In this document: one piece after another, positions 12,501 through 27,500 of the stretch
How the letters are laid out: every line of letters starts with the position of its first letter
How positions within the stretch are numbered: position 1 is the first letter of the stretch
Source of the DNA: Temnopleurus reevesii
Taxonomy: Eukaryota > Echinodermata > Echinoidea > Temnopleuroida > Temnopleuridae
DNA: 64,000 nt
Assembly: GCA_036244855.1 (NCBI GenBank)
Contig: BQKZ01000278.1
Coordinates: 48,622-112,621 of the forward strand
Direction of reading: 5' to 3'
The notes under the pieces: model-generated
Database searches by the model: none
Seen by the model: only the letters and a program-made list of their open reading frames with translations
Told to the model about the DNA's origin: nothing
Program-made: the position numbers and the translations under genes

Positions 12501-15500
12501 CATGCCCTCATTTGTCTTGTGTTATGCAGATGATGTGATTTTTTTATGTCTTGATAAAAATTGGAAAAAAGAAATTATGCTAATAATTCGATAAACAGCG
12601 TGAGATTAAGATTGGAGTATGGGCATGCAAGCATGGATTGTTACAAGGATGATAATCAAAAGGCAAAATTACATGTTATAGTAATGTTAATATTTTGAGA
12701 AATGTCTTGAATAATTTGATTTAATTTAATTCACAGAAGGTTCTGTATAGTAATACTTTCATTTGGCATATAAGAATACCAAATTATGTTTTAGTAGTTA
12801 GTAATTACAGATATAGTACTTGTAAGACTCCATGTTGCATATTAAGCCATTTTCAAGAAAGATTTGTGCAGAATACTTTTCCATGGTACTATGGCATCAA
12901 TGATGATATTATATGAAAAAATGATGATTTCTTGAATATTTTTTAGTAAATTTATTCACTATACTAGACAGCTTTTATTTCTAAGCTATATCTAAGTAAG
13001 TCATGCTTTTACTTATCTTTTAGATATATATTACAGTGTAATATTTTGCTCTAGAATTAATTAGAGCCTAGTATTGTCAGACCTTATAGCTGCACATGTT
13101 GGTTGGTAAGTTTATTGTTTCATGCAAATAATTTTCTAAAATGATTGAAATTGCTTCCTCTACAACAGAAGGAATTATACTCACTAACCAGTATCGAAGA
13201 ATAACAAGATCGACACAAGGTATATAATTTAACCAAACAATTATTTTACCTGTAGGGGGATGTGGGGTTGGTAGTCCGATTAATAATTCTCACCATACCA
13301 TAGTTCCTGCAAGGAATGTAAAAAAACAACTGTTGTGCAAGATCCTACTGAAGCTCTGTTGGAGCCAATTTGAAATGTAATATGTATAATAATGACATTT
13401 GACACAGTATTTGATCATTGTTTGCTGCAAAAATGTGAAAAAAAAATCTTTACACAATCTTATCAATAAATCTAGCTTGTTTGAAGATTACAATTTGTTA
13501 GTTTATCTTTTAGATTGACATTGTTCATTCTGGTTGCAATTTGTTTTTAAATTAATGTTTGGTTGCAAAGAGAATATGAAGATGTGAATTATGAGACCAA
13601 TATTACTGACATTGTTTCAGCTATTGTACATGTACATGCCATGTATGTCAATGATATCGGTTTGTTGCTATGGTTAATGTTAATACAATATTGAAAATAC
13701 ATTAAAACCTGACATGTAACTAAGCCATGAAAATTTTACTCAGGTTTCAGATATCAAATCTCAGTTTGTCTTTAATTGTAATTTGCTAACTAATTTTCGT
13801 TCTTTTTGGATTCCTACTTCCCCTAAAATGATGAAATCCTTCTTCATTGCTTGTGAAAAACAAGGTATTTAAGTAGTTTCAATGTTTGTACCTACATGTA
13901 TATTTATATAAAAGTGGTAAATTGTTAGTAGATACCGGTATAAAGATATTGGTACTTTTGCATGTGGATGTTGTATTATTTTAGTCTTTCAGTGGTATTT
14001 TTGTACCTTTTCTATGTTTTATTTGGATTAAGAATAAGATGTTGCCACCCAAAATTAAAAAAAAAAAGGATGAAGCAGAAAAGTGGATGCATCTCATAGA
14101 AAAATGTTGAGCTTGGCAGTGTATTAATGTAGATTTGTAATATTTTCCTGTTAATTTGCTGTACCTATAATGAATATTTGTGGAAAAGTTATTCCTTTAT
14201 TGTTGAATACTGCACAGATCACTATAAGCTATGTACACTGTAGTAATGAATTGTACATATTGACTTTTAATGCAGTTTGTTTGGAAGACTTGATGCATGC
14301 TTTTATTTTGTTCTGATTTTTATTTCTTTTTGCCAGTTATATAATGCTTGTTTTATTTGTGTTTTTGATATTGCCTTGAAAAATAATGCACAAGGTGTAC
14401 TTTCTGCACGCTGGTATAATATCTGGGATGCCAGGAATCCACACACAGCATCTTTTTATCTTGTTATACATGTATGTTGAAGAGCATGGTATAGATATCG
14501 TTCCTACTTTGTTAATGTATTAGTTTTGTTCTTTCTAAATTTGTTTTTAATTTTGAGTCAGTGATTATATATATTATATATTATATAGCACTTTGATTAT
14601 TGTTGCATTGTTATTTCCAATTTGATATAGACAAACCAAAGCAAAGACATACAGTATGGTGCAAATTTATGTATATATATGTTTTTAATTCACAATGCAT
14701 TTCATGACAGTACCTCAGTGTATATCTTTTTATACTGGTTAACTAAAACCATGCAATAATATATTGAAAATGTTCATCTCATCAAAATCTATACAAGATG
14801 TTGACATTGTTTATTTTTTGCAAATTGACACCCAATAGATTTTTGTAATAAGCATTAAAGTCGCCTCTATACAAAACTTTGATATAATTTATGGAAGTGG
14901 GTCATGGTGTCAGCTCATTAGAATGATTTTTGATCAACCCTACCATGTATACTGCAGATCTGAGGGTTCCAATACTCATGCATTAGGATGAATACACAAC
15001 TTCAAGGAAAAAAATCATTTTGACCAATGGCTTTTTTATAATTTTTTCCTCTTTTTTTGTAGGAGCAAGATGGAGTTCCAAGTAATCTCAACTTTGCTTC
15101 AATCAAGCTACGCAAGAAGTACACATTCCTCCAAGATCCTTCAATGAGTAAGTTCACTTTTATTTTCAGAGATTCCATTTTGAAATTATATTCTCCACCC
15201 ATTGAACTTGATAATAGTTGTCAAAAATCAGAGATCATCAGTATTTTAACAGAAAAGAGACAATGTGCATTTTACAGTAGTCCACGAAACTAAGGTTTCA
15301 TTCGATTAATATCTGATTTATTATAATTGTACTAGTTGCAATTAAATCATATGAAATAATAGATGTGGGTTTTAATGTAATGTCACACATTACCCATTAC
15401 CAGCATAAGTGACCAAAGTGCTCACATTATGATTAACATGTCACTGAATTCATTGCTAAGCGCCTGTTAGGCGCGCACTGCTAAACCAACCACAAGACGG

Positions 15501-18500
15501 TTGTTTCCTACCATAACCCAAATTGCACCCTCGTAAGAGTGGCTACTGTGGATGAATTCTTTGCCGAAGGAAATAAGTTCCACTTAGAATCAAAACTAGG
15601 GTGCTGTGATTTGAAATCCAAGGACGTAACTATTAGAACACAACACATCCACGTTTAATGTTTGAATGTAAAAGTGCAAACCTCAGCCAATCAGATTGCT
15701 CTTATTTGTAACTCATTATGAATGTCCTGAAACACTCGTTTAGATGATCTAGTAAACCCAGCAAAAATTAAGCCATCCAATCCACCACCTCTATCAACAC
15801 AGGTCCTAAGAGTGCCCACCAACGGGCGGAGATCCGATTATGGGACGTCGCAAACCAGGCGAATGTAAAAGTTCAAATGTTTACAAATTTACAACTTTCC
15901 TGAAACACTAGCTTAGATTAGACATTAAAACCAGCAAAAATCAAACAATACAATCCACCATTTCCATCTCAACACAGGTCCCAAGAGTGCCCACCAACGG
16001 GCGGAGATCCGATTATGGGATGCTGCCAACCAGGTCGGGGACCAATGGCAGGACCTCGGCCGCGAGCTCGGGCTCAGCGAGAGGGAGCTGAAGGTCATCG
16101 AGAGGGAGAACGATGACAGACCGGAACAAGCCTTCGTCATGCTTCATAGCTGGTCTGAACAGGAAGGGAAGGATGCGACAAGTAAGTTTCTGAAATGGAA
16201 TAATAATTGTATTATCATTTCTTGGATGGCACTTTTCGAATAAATCCTAAGGCGCTTTGATAGTTCTACTGCTCCTGACAAAGGATAAACAATATCAACA
16301 AAGTATGTTACTTAAGCTCCCTGGGCAGCTTCTACAATGTCAGTCTTCAATGGCTATGACAATATTCATATCGTACTGGGCCCATTTAAACAATGTACAC
16401 TTTGAAAGTAATGAGGGGAAAAAATGAGAGGAAAACATCTGTACAATTTGTATCATGACCAAACTGATAAAAACTGATTCCTTAACTACATTTACACTGA
16501 ATGCATAGATATTTATGCAGATATAGATTGATAGATAAGTAGATTAGAATATAAACTACCAAATAAATAGATAATTGAATAAATACAAATAAATGAAAAT
16601 AAAGATAAATGAATAAGTAGTGAAATTAATCAATGAATAAATTTAACCAGTCTTTGTCATAGCTTTGCTTCAAAATTGGTGTGAGCAGATACATGTAGTT
16701 ATGTGAGTGCATACAGATATCATATTATAGCCCACATGGGGATCTATTTGGTACATTAGCATTGAAAACTATAGCTTCTTCCTATTACACAGTACATGCA
16801 TATTGTGATTTCCCATTTTTATTTTTATAGTAATTGAAATTGTTTGAATTTCAGATTGGAAGAGGGTAATTTTTTCTTACTTATTCTCTCTATTTCTTTC
16901 AGGTGAAAAGTTAGAAGATGCTCTGAGGAGTATTGGTAGGGGAGACATCATCGACCGTTGCCTAGGTAACTACGTCAGTTTAGATGTATCAGCCCAACCA
17001 GATGATGATTCAGACATGATGAGAGACATTCAAATGGCTCTTGACCAATCAGGTTAGTCCAGTTTTAAATCTGTCCAATCTCTTATTTGGTTGTCACCAA
17101 ATCTTTATTTGCATGATGTTGGTGAAACTGCTTCATACATGAACAGGTATGCTAGTTTTCCGGCAAATTCTGAATTCGGGCCCTGGTAACGTCGCTTCTG
17201 GCCATAGTTTAAGAATTTTTGTATACGAAAATTTGTATTTCTGGTGATTTTCTGAACCTCTGTTCAATTCCAATTTACATACATGTTCATATAACAAGTG
17301 GACATGAAAATGGTTCATTAGATGTTTTGCCTTTTTTTTTCAACTTGATCAAGCAATAGGATTAGTTTGTAGTGTTTTCATGTTCATGAGTTAAGTTTAT
17401 TTCCTTTATTTTATGTCCCAGAGATTATTTTGTTTCCTATTAAAAGACGGGTGGGTCAAAATTGCGTTCCATTGAGCACAAACAATAACTTGCCAGCCCG
17501 AAGCTTTTGGAGACAAAGCAGTTCTGAATCAACAATTCCTTGATCATCATGATCATCTAATGTTGTGACAATTAGATTTTCTGGGGCAATATCAACTTTA
17601 TGAGCTAATTGATGCCGATGTTAATCATAGTCGCCATTGGGTAATATGTTTCCTTTGTAGACTTCTCATGAAGAGGTAATATAACTAAATAAAAGCTGTT
17701 GATTATTGTTATTACTTAATCATTTGAGAGGATTAGAAGTAGTAGATTGATTTTTTTAAGAAGAAAAGAAGTACCTTAGGAATGTGCCATATACATGTAT
17801 GTACTGGGTTGAGTGTTCATGCTTTATGGAATTGCCTCTGAAACTTAGAGACCTTTCTAAATTCTATCGTTCATGCTTATCCTAAATGTAAGCCCTTTCT
17901 AGGCAATTTCGTTCTTTTTTCCCTTCCATTTTCCAGATCGTCTAGGAAATGATGTTGATGCCTTCTCACCTCAGGGTCAAGCAGACATCACGTTAGAATT
18001 CTCTGGGGTAAATTTGCATAAATTTGCGTATCTGTGATGAGTATAAACGTGAAATTATGTTGCTGAGTGAGTGTGTCTGTCTGTTTCCCCCACCAATCTG
18101 TTATGTGTCATTTTGTCCATGTTTGTCACGTTTCAATTTTGTAATTATTGTGATGATGGTGTCAATGTTTTAATTTGTTTGCGATTTTGTTGAAAAGTCA
18201 AATTGTGTGTGGCAATTGTTTAGTGACAGCAAACGTAATGTTGATGCAAAAAAGAATTAGAAGATAATGAGAGATTTTGCTTGAAAGGGTAGATGGAAAC
18301 GAGAACATGGTAGGAGCTTTTATTGATTTAAGGAATGGGTAGAGATGCCAACCATTCTCAAATATACATGTATGTCGGGTCTATTTTCATGTGAATTCAA
18401 GGCTTTCATTACAAGTGAATGCCTGAGAGTGATTGTTGTCATGTCTGCTCTTACTTTTGTTCAGCTGCTGTGTTATTCACATTTTAATTTTGACCCAATG

Positions 18501-21500
18501 CATATTCAGGAATAATTGGTATCTCTGATTGTGGCTTATTGTGTGGAATAACGTGTACTGTCATTTCACCAAAACGTGCTTGCACTTTGCTTGCACTGCC
18601 CTGCTGATGTGTGACATTTCTGAAATAGGAATGTAAAAATTTCTGATGGGTAGAAAGTAAAAATTATTATGTTTTATGAATAACTTTTTTTATTGGAATG
18701 GGATAGAGAGAGAGAGAGAGCGAGAAAGAGAAAGAGAAAGAGAAAGAGAAAGAAAGAGAAAAAAAAAGATAAAGTGCAAACACCAAGCCAGTTTGTGCCA
18801 TTTGTCCTCGTTCATTTTTAAATTTAATTTTGAAATAGATCTACAGATATTTATGGCATATGTGAAAATGATGTTGTTAAATATATTACTAACTTATACA
18901 TGTGGAGATTGTGTTTATTCCTGAGGACAGGTTTATATAGATGTGTTGTATGATATGTACAGCAAATGAGTTTCTTTATTGCATTTTAAGATGAGTTTGA
19001 GAGCTACAGTGTAAGATGTGCAAGTGCATTGAAATAGTTAAGAGGAAGATGGGAGTTTGTGTGTGTAGGACATGAATATTTTGAAATATAATATTGAACC
19101 TGAATAAAAATAGCTGATGATTGACAATTGAAATAAAATCCCACCCAAGAAACTACATTGCTTTCATCTCCTTGCTCTGTCACTGTTCTCTGCTATCCAT
19201 TCTTTTTCATCTTTTCCTTTTTTCATGAAAAAACTCATATTTCTGTTATATATATGTCAAACCTTTGTAGTCCCTCATCTTTTAAAAACTACATTTTATC
19301 ACTTTACCGAAGACCGACTTTCACCCGCATAATTTTTACCTTGTTTTTCATTTATTTGCATTTTTTGTACAATTGTGCTCCTTCAGTCCCATGCATATGT
19401 ATATTTGTCTTGTCAATGACCACACCTAACAAATATTTTGGTAATCTTTTTCAGCACATATCTGTTTTAAGGCACCGAAAAAGCATGAAACACCCTCCAT
19501 ATACGACCATTTTTATTTTGTTCTCCTTCATCTTCAGCATGTTTACATTTCCATGTTACTATTATTAAACTTTTTAAACATTTTTATTATTTTTTATGAA
19601 AGGCTGTTTTTTATCCAAACTATGATTTATACCCAAGTCTTGTCACAATTTTGCATGCATGGTAAAGTATGACAGCATTTACGTTTCTCTTCCACCTCAC
19701 ATTCCTTTTGTTTTTATGTGCAACACGAGCATCGAATGCTCGTAAATAACCAAAATGCATTTTTCTTGCAGCAGTTGGAACTCACAGCAACGCATCATCT
19801 GCAGTAGTTTCACTTTAAATCAACAGTTCATTTAATAGACCGCTCTCATGCATATGATTTTTATACACCTATTTTGCTCCTCCATTTTGTCACCTCACCT
19901 CGACTTTACATCTTTGCATGCTCCCAGAATACAAAGCAGACAACTCGTTTATGTCCATGTTGACTCAATTTATCCCTTATCCAATTTATCATGTATTCTT
20001 CTTCCATTTTTTTCCTTAATTTGTTGACCCCAAATCATAAATTTTGTTGTATGAGTTTTAATAATTTTATTTGTATTATTTACTTATTACCAATTTCTAA
20101 TTTCGTCATTTTACATGTTTGATTTGTTCATTTTAAAAACTAACCCCATTAATTGGATTAAATCTGAACGATGTTCCAATTCTTGTACCAAAATGGAAAC
20201 CCCAACTGCGCTTCGCACCGTTCATTCGTACACGCTGCACCGCGCTCAGGATCATGGGGGCTTCAATCATGCAAATCAGGTATGCATGAAAAGAGATCAG
20301 CATTCACTTCAAGTTAATACGTCAACTATAACCTTTGACCCTTGGCTTGCGACCTTTGACCCTTTTGGAACCGTTGCTTGCACAGTGTGGGTGGCAGAGA
20401 CTTTTAGGGTCTGTAGGCGATGTTTTGTGGTGGGCGAGTTGCTGAGTTTGTTTCAGGCTGTTTGTTTGTAATGGCCATTTAGAAGTTGCTTTGATTATCA
20501 ATCTGCTTTAATTCCATTTCCCCCATCCCTTCATTTTTTTAACATTTTCTCTCTAGGATTTTATGAAGATCTGCCTCAAATATTTCATCTCAACTTCTAA
20601 ATCTTTATAATTTCTTCCTTCTTTCTGCTTCTCTCTCCTTCCCTCTCCTTCCTTCACCATGATTCCTCTTTTTTCACTTTTCTATTCTTCTCTTTTCACT
20701 TTTCTCTTTTCTTTTTCTCTCTATTCATCCCTGTCCAGATTTTCTCTTCAATTTCACTAGTTTCTCAATTTTCTTTCCCACTCCTCATTTTCCTTCTTTC
20801 TTTTCTCCTTCTTAATTTTCCCACTTATTTTAAGTCTGCCAAGAGTGTAGTTGATACTTTTTTTTTTTATTAATGTATTTACTCCAAAAATCAACATAAT
20901 CAACAATATTTACAAATGATTAAAGTTATTACAAATCGACCAAAACAACAAAACAACTTTTTTTTAAACATTCCATATTCTATAATTTCAGTTTGGTTAG
21001 AGGGGATGGGAGGGGTGTGGGGAGGAGGGTAAAGTCTTTAGAAAATATTTCCCCAATTGAACAAAATAAAAATTTTATAACTCTAGTACATAATGATGTC
21101 CACAGAGAAACAAGAAATATCTACCATGTCATGAGGAAAATATATTTTGACAGTAACTTATACATTTTTATTTTTTTATATAGAGAGAGATCGCTAGAAG
21201 TGGTTTAAATCTGTTCTTCATCATGTTATTTAATCTAATCGCCATACACCATTATTGAAAAGAGGAGGAGCATTTTTTTAAAGCAATTTCAATTTCTGGG
21301 TCAATGGGTTGATAAATTAAAAAAATTTAATGAAACATTACATGAATGAAGTTTGGGTTATTTACTAATTTTCACTAAATTTGAGTTGTGCTTCTGATGT
21401 GTAGATATTTGTTAACTTAATGTTTGTTTTCACGATCTTTTCAATTACTAATTTGAAAAGTATGTAAGAATATGTGTAGTATAAATAAAGGAAAATGCAC

Positions 21501-24500
21501 ATGGTGTTGTACAAAAATTGCTTGCATGAAATAGAAATGAAAATATTGCCCCCGCACAAACAATGTCTGAAAATGTGTGATTAAGTGAGAGAAATAGATT
21601 GAGAGATATGAGTGTTACAGCGTTGAAATCTTGGTTTCTGTTTAAATACATTTGAAAAGTAAAAGGAGAGACTTTTTTTGTATTATATGTTTATTTGATG
21701 CCTATCCTTGTTCTGAAATTCAGAAATTAGCAAAATGAGATTTAGAAGAAAAGATACATTGAAAAATACAAAATTTTATTGTGCAAACATGGAAACCAAA
21801 TTATATCGCAATTACATTTGCCATTTTCTAACAAATGTCATTATTATTTCCCTATTTTCTCTTCTTTTCTTTCATTTTCATTTGTCTTTCTCCAATTCAA
21901 TTGCACCATTTCCATGGCAACACAGGGCCAACAAACACCAGATATTCTTCAAAGTACATTAGAGGTATTAAATTAGTCCATAATACTTGCATTTTATTGT
22001 GTAGAATTGTCAGTATGAGAGAGATCCCACCTTCCATCGATTACGAAATAAATCACAGATTATTGTGAGAAAAAGATTAGGTCTCTAAAAAATCATTGTC
22101 AAGATTTATAAGTATAAATTTAGAGAAATATGCATATACCCAATATTTTGTTTGAACAATTGTATTTAGCAACTTATCTGCCATTCTTGTAAAGGTTCAC
22201 ATTAGCAGATCGTTTTTGAAGAAAGATTTTTATCTGTATAGACGCAATTTAACGTTCCTCCAAAATTTTGTAAGCAGTAAAAAATTAATGAATTAATTAA
22301 TAACCCTTTAATATTTTGAAGAGTTGTATAAAATGATTTCTTTTAACTGAAAGCCGGGGGGAATATTCTATATTCTAGTATTCCGTATGTAAAAGCCTGT
22401 TTCACTATTTGACAAGAAAGCTCCTAATGATATTCCGTATTCACAAGAACTTTTCAAAGTATTACCCAATTAAATATTGTGAGCATTTATTTCCTCTTCC
22501 GCCCTCCCTGTGACAAAGTCTGATCACTTTTTTCTCTCCTTTCACTGCCTTTTCCATCAACTTACATAGGAGCAAGCTCGCCAAGAAGTTACAGATAGAT
22601 TAATCCAGGTACTAACATTAGTGGTTTATCCAGCCTTCCCCATCATTTTGAATCGTTGATCAGTGAAATATCTAGAGGTGGTTTCCACACAGGTGGACCA
22701 CCTTGATTTCATGATTAAATCTATGCATTGTTCTAGACTTTCATGCCAAATTTTCTTTCCCATCGCACATTGCAGCACTTAATTTGGCAATAATAATTTT
22801 TCTACAAAATGCAAAAAGAAAAAACATTGTAGGGTCAAGACTTTACAATATGTTTATTTCAATTGCTAGAATATTTAAAGTGAATGTGTTATTTCCTGAA
22901 AAATATATTAACAGAATTGGACCTTGCTGAGGATTTTTCTATTGATATCAGCCCTATATCCATCAATTTTGTTCAGATTTAAGTTTGCCGAAAGTTAGAG
23001 ATACATCATTGATATCAGCAATATGCCAGGCATATTTACAAGGAATGTTAGAAATTTTAGTTTTGGTTAAAATTAGTATTTTTTACACATGCATAGAGAG
23101 TTTCCAGTATTTTTTTTTTAGTATAGTGTAGTTTATAGTGAGGAGTTACAAGTTACTTTTTATATTTTGAGGAGTACTTTCCTTTGTCTCAAAGGGTCTT
23201 TTCTCTTTTTCTTCCTTGAAATTTTCTTTCCTTCCTTTCCCAAACCTCACCCCCAGGAGTTGAAAGAAGAAGCTATCGAGGCCAGCTCTTCTGAGGTACA
23301 TGCATATTCATGATCCCAAGTCCCTATTAACATACTTGGCCACACCCATTTGTTGCTTATCCAATGAGCTGTGTTCTTTCATGAGCTGTTTCATTTTGAT
23401 TGGATATTGTGTGTTGTTCTTTGTAGAGTGCATGATGAAGTAGTTCAATGGAAAATTGTCAAAATATGGACATATTTGATACCTGTAAACCCTTTCCGCT
23501 TTATGTCCTAAACATCCCAATCTGACTTTTTTCATGGTAAAGCGTTTTTGGCCCTTATCATCCTACTCTTAGTACTTTGCACCATGTTTCTGCTCTTTGC
23601 TGTTTTGTAATTTACTTTTCTCACTGTATTTAAGAAAAATCATGCTCATACCAAAGTCCTTTCCAGCATTATAGATGTGAAATGTGATTTATGTTTGCAG
23701 GTTAATTTCATCGTGTGATGTTTACGTTCAGTGTACACGACATACTTCTTTTGCAGAGCACATGTTGTTCCTGATTATTTGTGTGGATCTTTCTTTTTTC
23801 AGATTCCCTCTTGTAGAGCAAAGTTTTTTTTTCCAGATCTTTCAAAAGATTTCGATAATGTACCCATCAATGTTATGAAGAAGATTGCATAATTTTGACA
23901 TCACCACAGTGAAAAAGATTTTTTTTAAGAGTTATGTTATCAACTTTTTTAATGTTGATTCATAAAAGTATAAACCATTCATTCAAGACATTTACAAATA
24001 AATGTCTACAATGTTTGATTATTTTTTCAAGCTTTTAGCTTTGTACAAAAAAATAATAGTTCAAGCTAAATTTTCATGGTGAAAATTCACTGGGGATGAG
24101 ATTTCAAGGGAAATCTAAAATTATCTTAATAATGTAATCCATTCTGTGCCCTACCGCAAAGAACCATGCATGTTTGGTGTGTCCTGTTGTGAAGCAGTAT
24201 GATCCAGCACAAACCAGTGTAAACCGGATTGAGCCAGTTTGAACTGACCAGTGTTACCCTGTTCCTTATTCAACTCTGTTGTATATGCATGGTGTGAGAC
24301 CTATCTGTCCTGTGCTGCTATGGAAAAGAAAAAAATATGAGCCAGAAAAAAATCCTAAAAGCGCCTTCTTGTCTACCCGGTTATAATAAAAAGTGGTGAG
24401 TTTACTATTTTATGTCATATTTAACTTATATATATATTTGAAATAAATTATTTCATTTCATTTTCAATTTAGACCTAACAAATGAAAAGTCCTACTATTT

Positions 24501-27500
24501 TAATTCGAAGAGCTAATTCATTTTTAATCTTTTCAGCAAACTTTATACAGATTTTGGCCTCTTAAGAATCATTACATGCTATTTCATCAGTTTAATGCTT
24601 AATTCTAATGCACTTATACATTAATCAAGTCATTCTTGATTTTTTTATTAAAAAAGACACCATTTTCTAGTGAATGTTATGACAGTCAATTTATGACATT
24701 CTAGGTTATTTCTCGAAATTTGTAGGATTGTCTATGTCAAAGTTGCATGCTTTTAGATTATGTGTAACTTATTTTGTATGTGTAATTTCAATTTGTAAAT
24801 ATGAAATAGTCATTTGCCGTTCTTTTTATTTCTAATTTTCTCTCTTTTTGCAAAGTCATTCAATGTTTCTATGTCTTTCAAAAGGCCTTAAGTATGCCAA
24901 TTCATGCTGAAACACATAGAAAGCAAAATAAATTGTGCTCTTTTAGATTTTGTGAAAACATTATTTTTTTTTGTCAATTTGTGTGTGCATGAACATTTTT
25001 TGCATGTGAGTTTTCTAAATTAAAGTACCAAAAATATTACTGTCATCTGTCCCCCCAAAATGAATATATATGTATAATACTTTTGAGACATATATTCTAA
25101 AAAGTTATTTGGCAGTAATCGCTAATAAGTGAAAAATGTAAAAAAAAAAAATCATGATTTTGGTGGAATTCTGCATCAATATTTTCATGTGGGCACACAA
25201 TAGCTCCCATGTGTTATGCTTGAGAAACACGCCATTATAGAAAGAAATATTCCGCTCATATCATAAACTTTTCATTTGATCACAAGAAGTTGTAGTTATT
25301 CTATTTATAACATGAAATTTGTTTTGTTTACCGTTATAGGACGTGAAGGAATCAGCAGCTGCAGCAGAATTTTATGAGGTAATTTGTCTAACATTTTTGT
25401 CAGTAGAGAAACTAGAATATATTTACTATCATCTGTATTGGAGCCAGAAGTGGGTGAACTCCTCGGTTGCAAAAACATAATTTTGGATTGAAGGGCCTTC
25501 ATTACATGTTCTCAGTTTTTCTAAATAAGATTTAAAAATGATAAATTATTGAAACAAATCGTTTTGACAGCTCTTCAGCTATTTTTCATCAAAATCCTTG
25601 GATGATTCAGAGCAGTATCCATTAGAGAGAATCATGGTTTGTTATACCCAATTTAACCAAAAATAATAAAGTTATTTATTACATATTTGATAACACAACA
25701 CAAAATTTATATGCCCTCAAACACAGAGTCCCATCTGGCTTCTTCACTTATAAACTGTCTTCCTGAATTTTTCAAAGTTTGCAGTGTCTAAATTCTGCTT
25801 TATATTTTGAGTGCATATTTTTGATTTATTATTATTGAGAAATGGATAGAAGGATGTGTATTGTCTATGATAATTTGGTAGTTTTAAACCAAATATTTTG
25901 ATACTTGGAATCTTCAAAAGTGGCAAATTTGGTGCCATTTTACATGCATGTAATGTAACTGTTGAATCATCTGTGGTTTAATTGTCATAGAAATTTTCTT
26001 TGATCATCTGTTGAGTTCTATCTGCAAAATATTCTGTGTTGTCAATTCCTGTCTTTCACCCATAAACCTGACTTTTGGAAATTCTTCTTCTTCATTATGA
26101 TGTGAGAGTGTGTATGTTAAGGATCATGCTCTATTTTTATTTCATCTTGGAGTTTGTGGTATTCATCCGTGATATCCGCAGCAAATCCCACCAAAATAAA
26201 TAGAGTAGTATTAAAAAAAAAAAGAATCTGAAGTGATATTCCTGAAACAGATAATCAAACATGTTTGATAGAAAAGAAATTTGATTTATTAAAAACTCAC
26301 TTTGTTTATGAAGAAGCATGATAAACATGACAAATATGACATTTTTAATTAACCACAGTAATATTACCAATTTTGCTAAAGTAATGGGAGGAAACTATTT
26401 ACGTAGAATATGGATTGTTTTTTAACCTCAATTATTTTTTCTGACATAGCATTTTGGTTTTCCATTTGCTTTCTTGATTTATTTTTATTATGCGCACCAT
26501 TAACCTGTAGTTTGCTATTATTTTTCGGACATGCCTGCATGAGATGTTTTTATTTGACCGTGATTTTCCTCCTCCCCTAATCGCTAGGAGATCAAGGAAG
26601 AAATTCTTGAGAAGCATGAGGAAGAAAGAAGAGAGCTTCACTTTGAACCTTCCTTCGGAACCCTGGAAGAAACAAAAGAGGTAATCTTAGTCGGTAGCTG
26701 CTGCCCACCTCACTTTCTCCTCCTTCAACATCATGTTAGCTAATGCTCCCGAAAGATTATCTGAATAAACGTCAATCAAATGTATACCAAAGTAAACACA
26801 CATTTCATTTAGTGATTTACCTTCATATCTTTGATTCATGAATATTAAGATTCTAAATTCTTATACACATGCCAATTTTTTTCATAATTGGATCCTCTTT
26901 TGTTAGGGAACATAGGGGTATTGAAACAAAAACTTTACAGAAATGATTACGCGATTACTAATTTATTATACAAATTCAAAAATAAAAACATGATGTTACA
27001 TCCCATATAGACCATGAAACAAACAGACATCATTTTTTGTATTCACATCAATGAAGATGCATCATCATCACAAGTATGCATGAATTTTCATGAATCATCA
27101 GACCATTCCTTGATACATGTACCTCCTACCTTATACATCTCCCAGTCCACCAATACCAAGTTCATAATACCTAGCAGTGCTTCTTGCTAAATATTTATGG
27201 TTGCTATGAGCATTTATAGTTACCTTCTCATAGTATCCCTGTAGAAAGTCTATGACATCTGGGGGCTTGTCTGGGAATGATCTAACTCGTGCCCATCCTA
27301 TTCTATTTCTATTCTGGATACATGCTTCCTGTAAATTGTCAAGTAACTAGACACTCGTTTTCATGTCATGAATTTCACTAGTAGTTGCAAAATGTGTGAC
27401 ATTTGGGGGCTTGTCCAGGCATGATTTGGGCATGTAAAGACCCACTTTTACCCAAGACCATCTCAGGTTTTACTGCCATTAACCCCCCTGTTTGTGAATA

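Larger units (their letters stand above)
18008..21925. other. Long intron, about 3.9 kb
   Basis: Contains a purine microsatellite (18706-18775), pyrimidine-rich DNA (20570-20830) and one GC-rich coding-like block (20193-20279, listed separately). No other gene visible on either strand. Confidence 0.55.

Noticed and set aside
13169..13219. Exon-like stretch with acceptor ACAACAG and donor ACAAG|GTATAT, 51 nt
   Set aside because: In the phase required by both neighbours it contains TAA; only an incompatible frame is open.
13801..13864. Possible microexon ending AAACAAG|GTATTT
   Set aside because: No AG acceptor at a sensible distance.
15455..15560. GC-richer block considered as a tRNA or small RNA
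   Set aside because: No cloverleaf or conserved box sequence could be formed.
19772..19806. Stretch after TTTCTTGCAG reading [11 protein letters not shown] then TAG
   Set aside because: In phase but with no donor and a quick stop; weak evidence for an alternative terminal exon.
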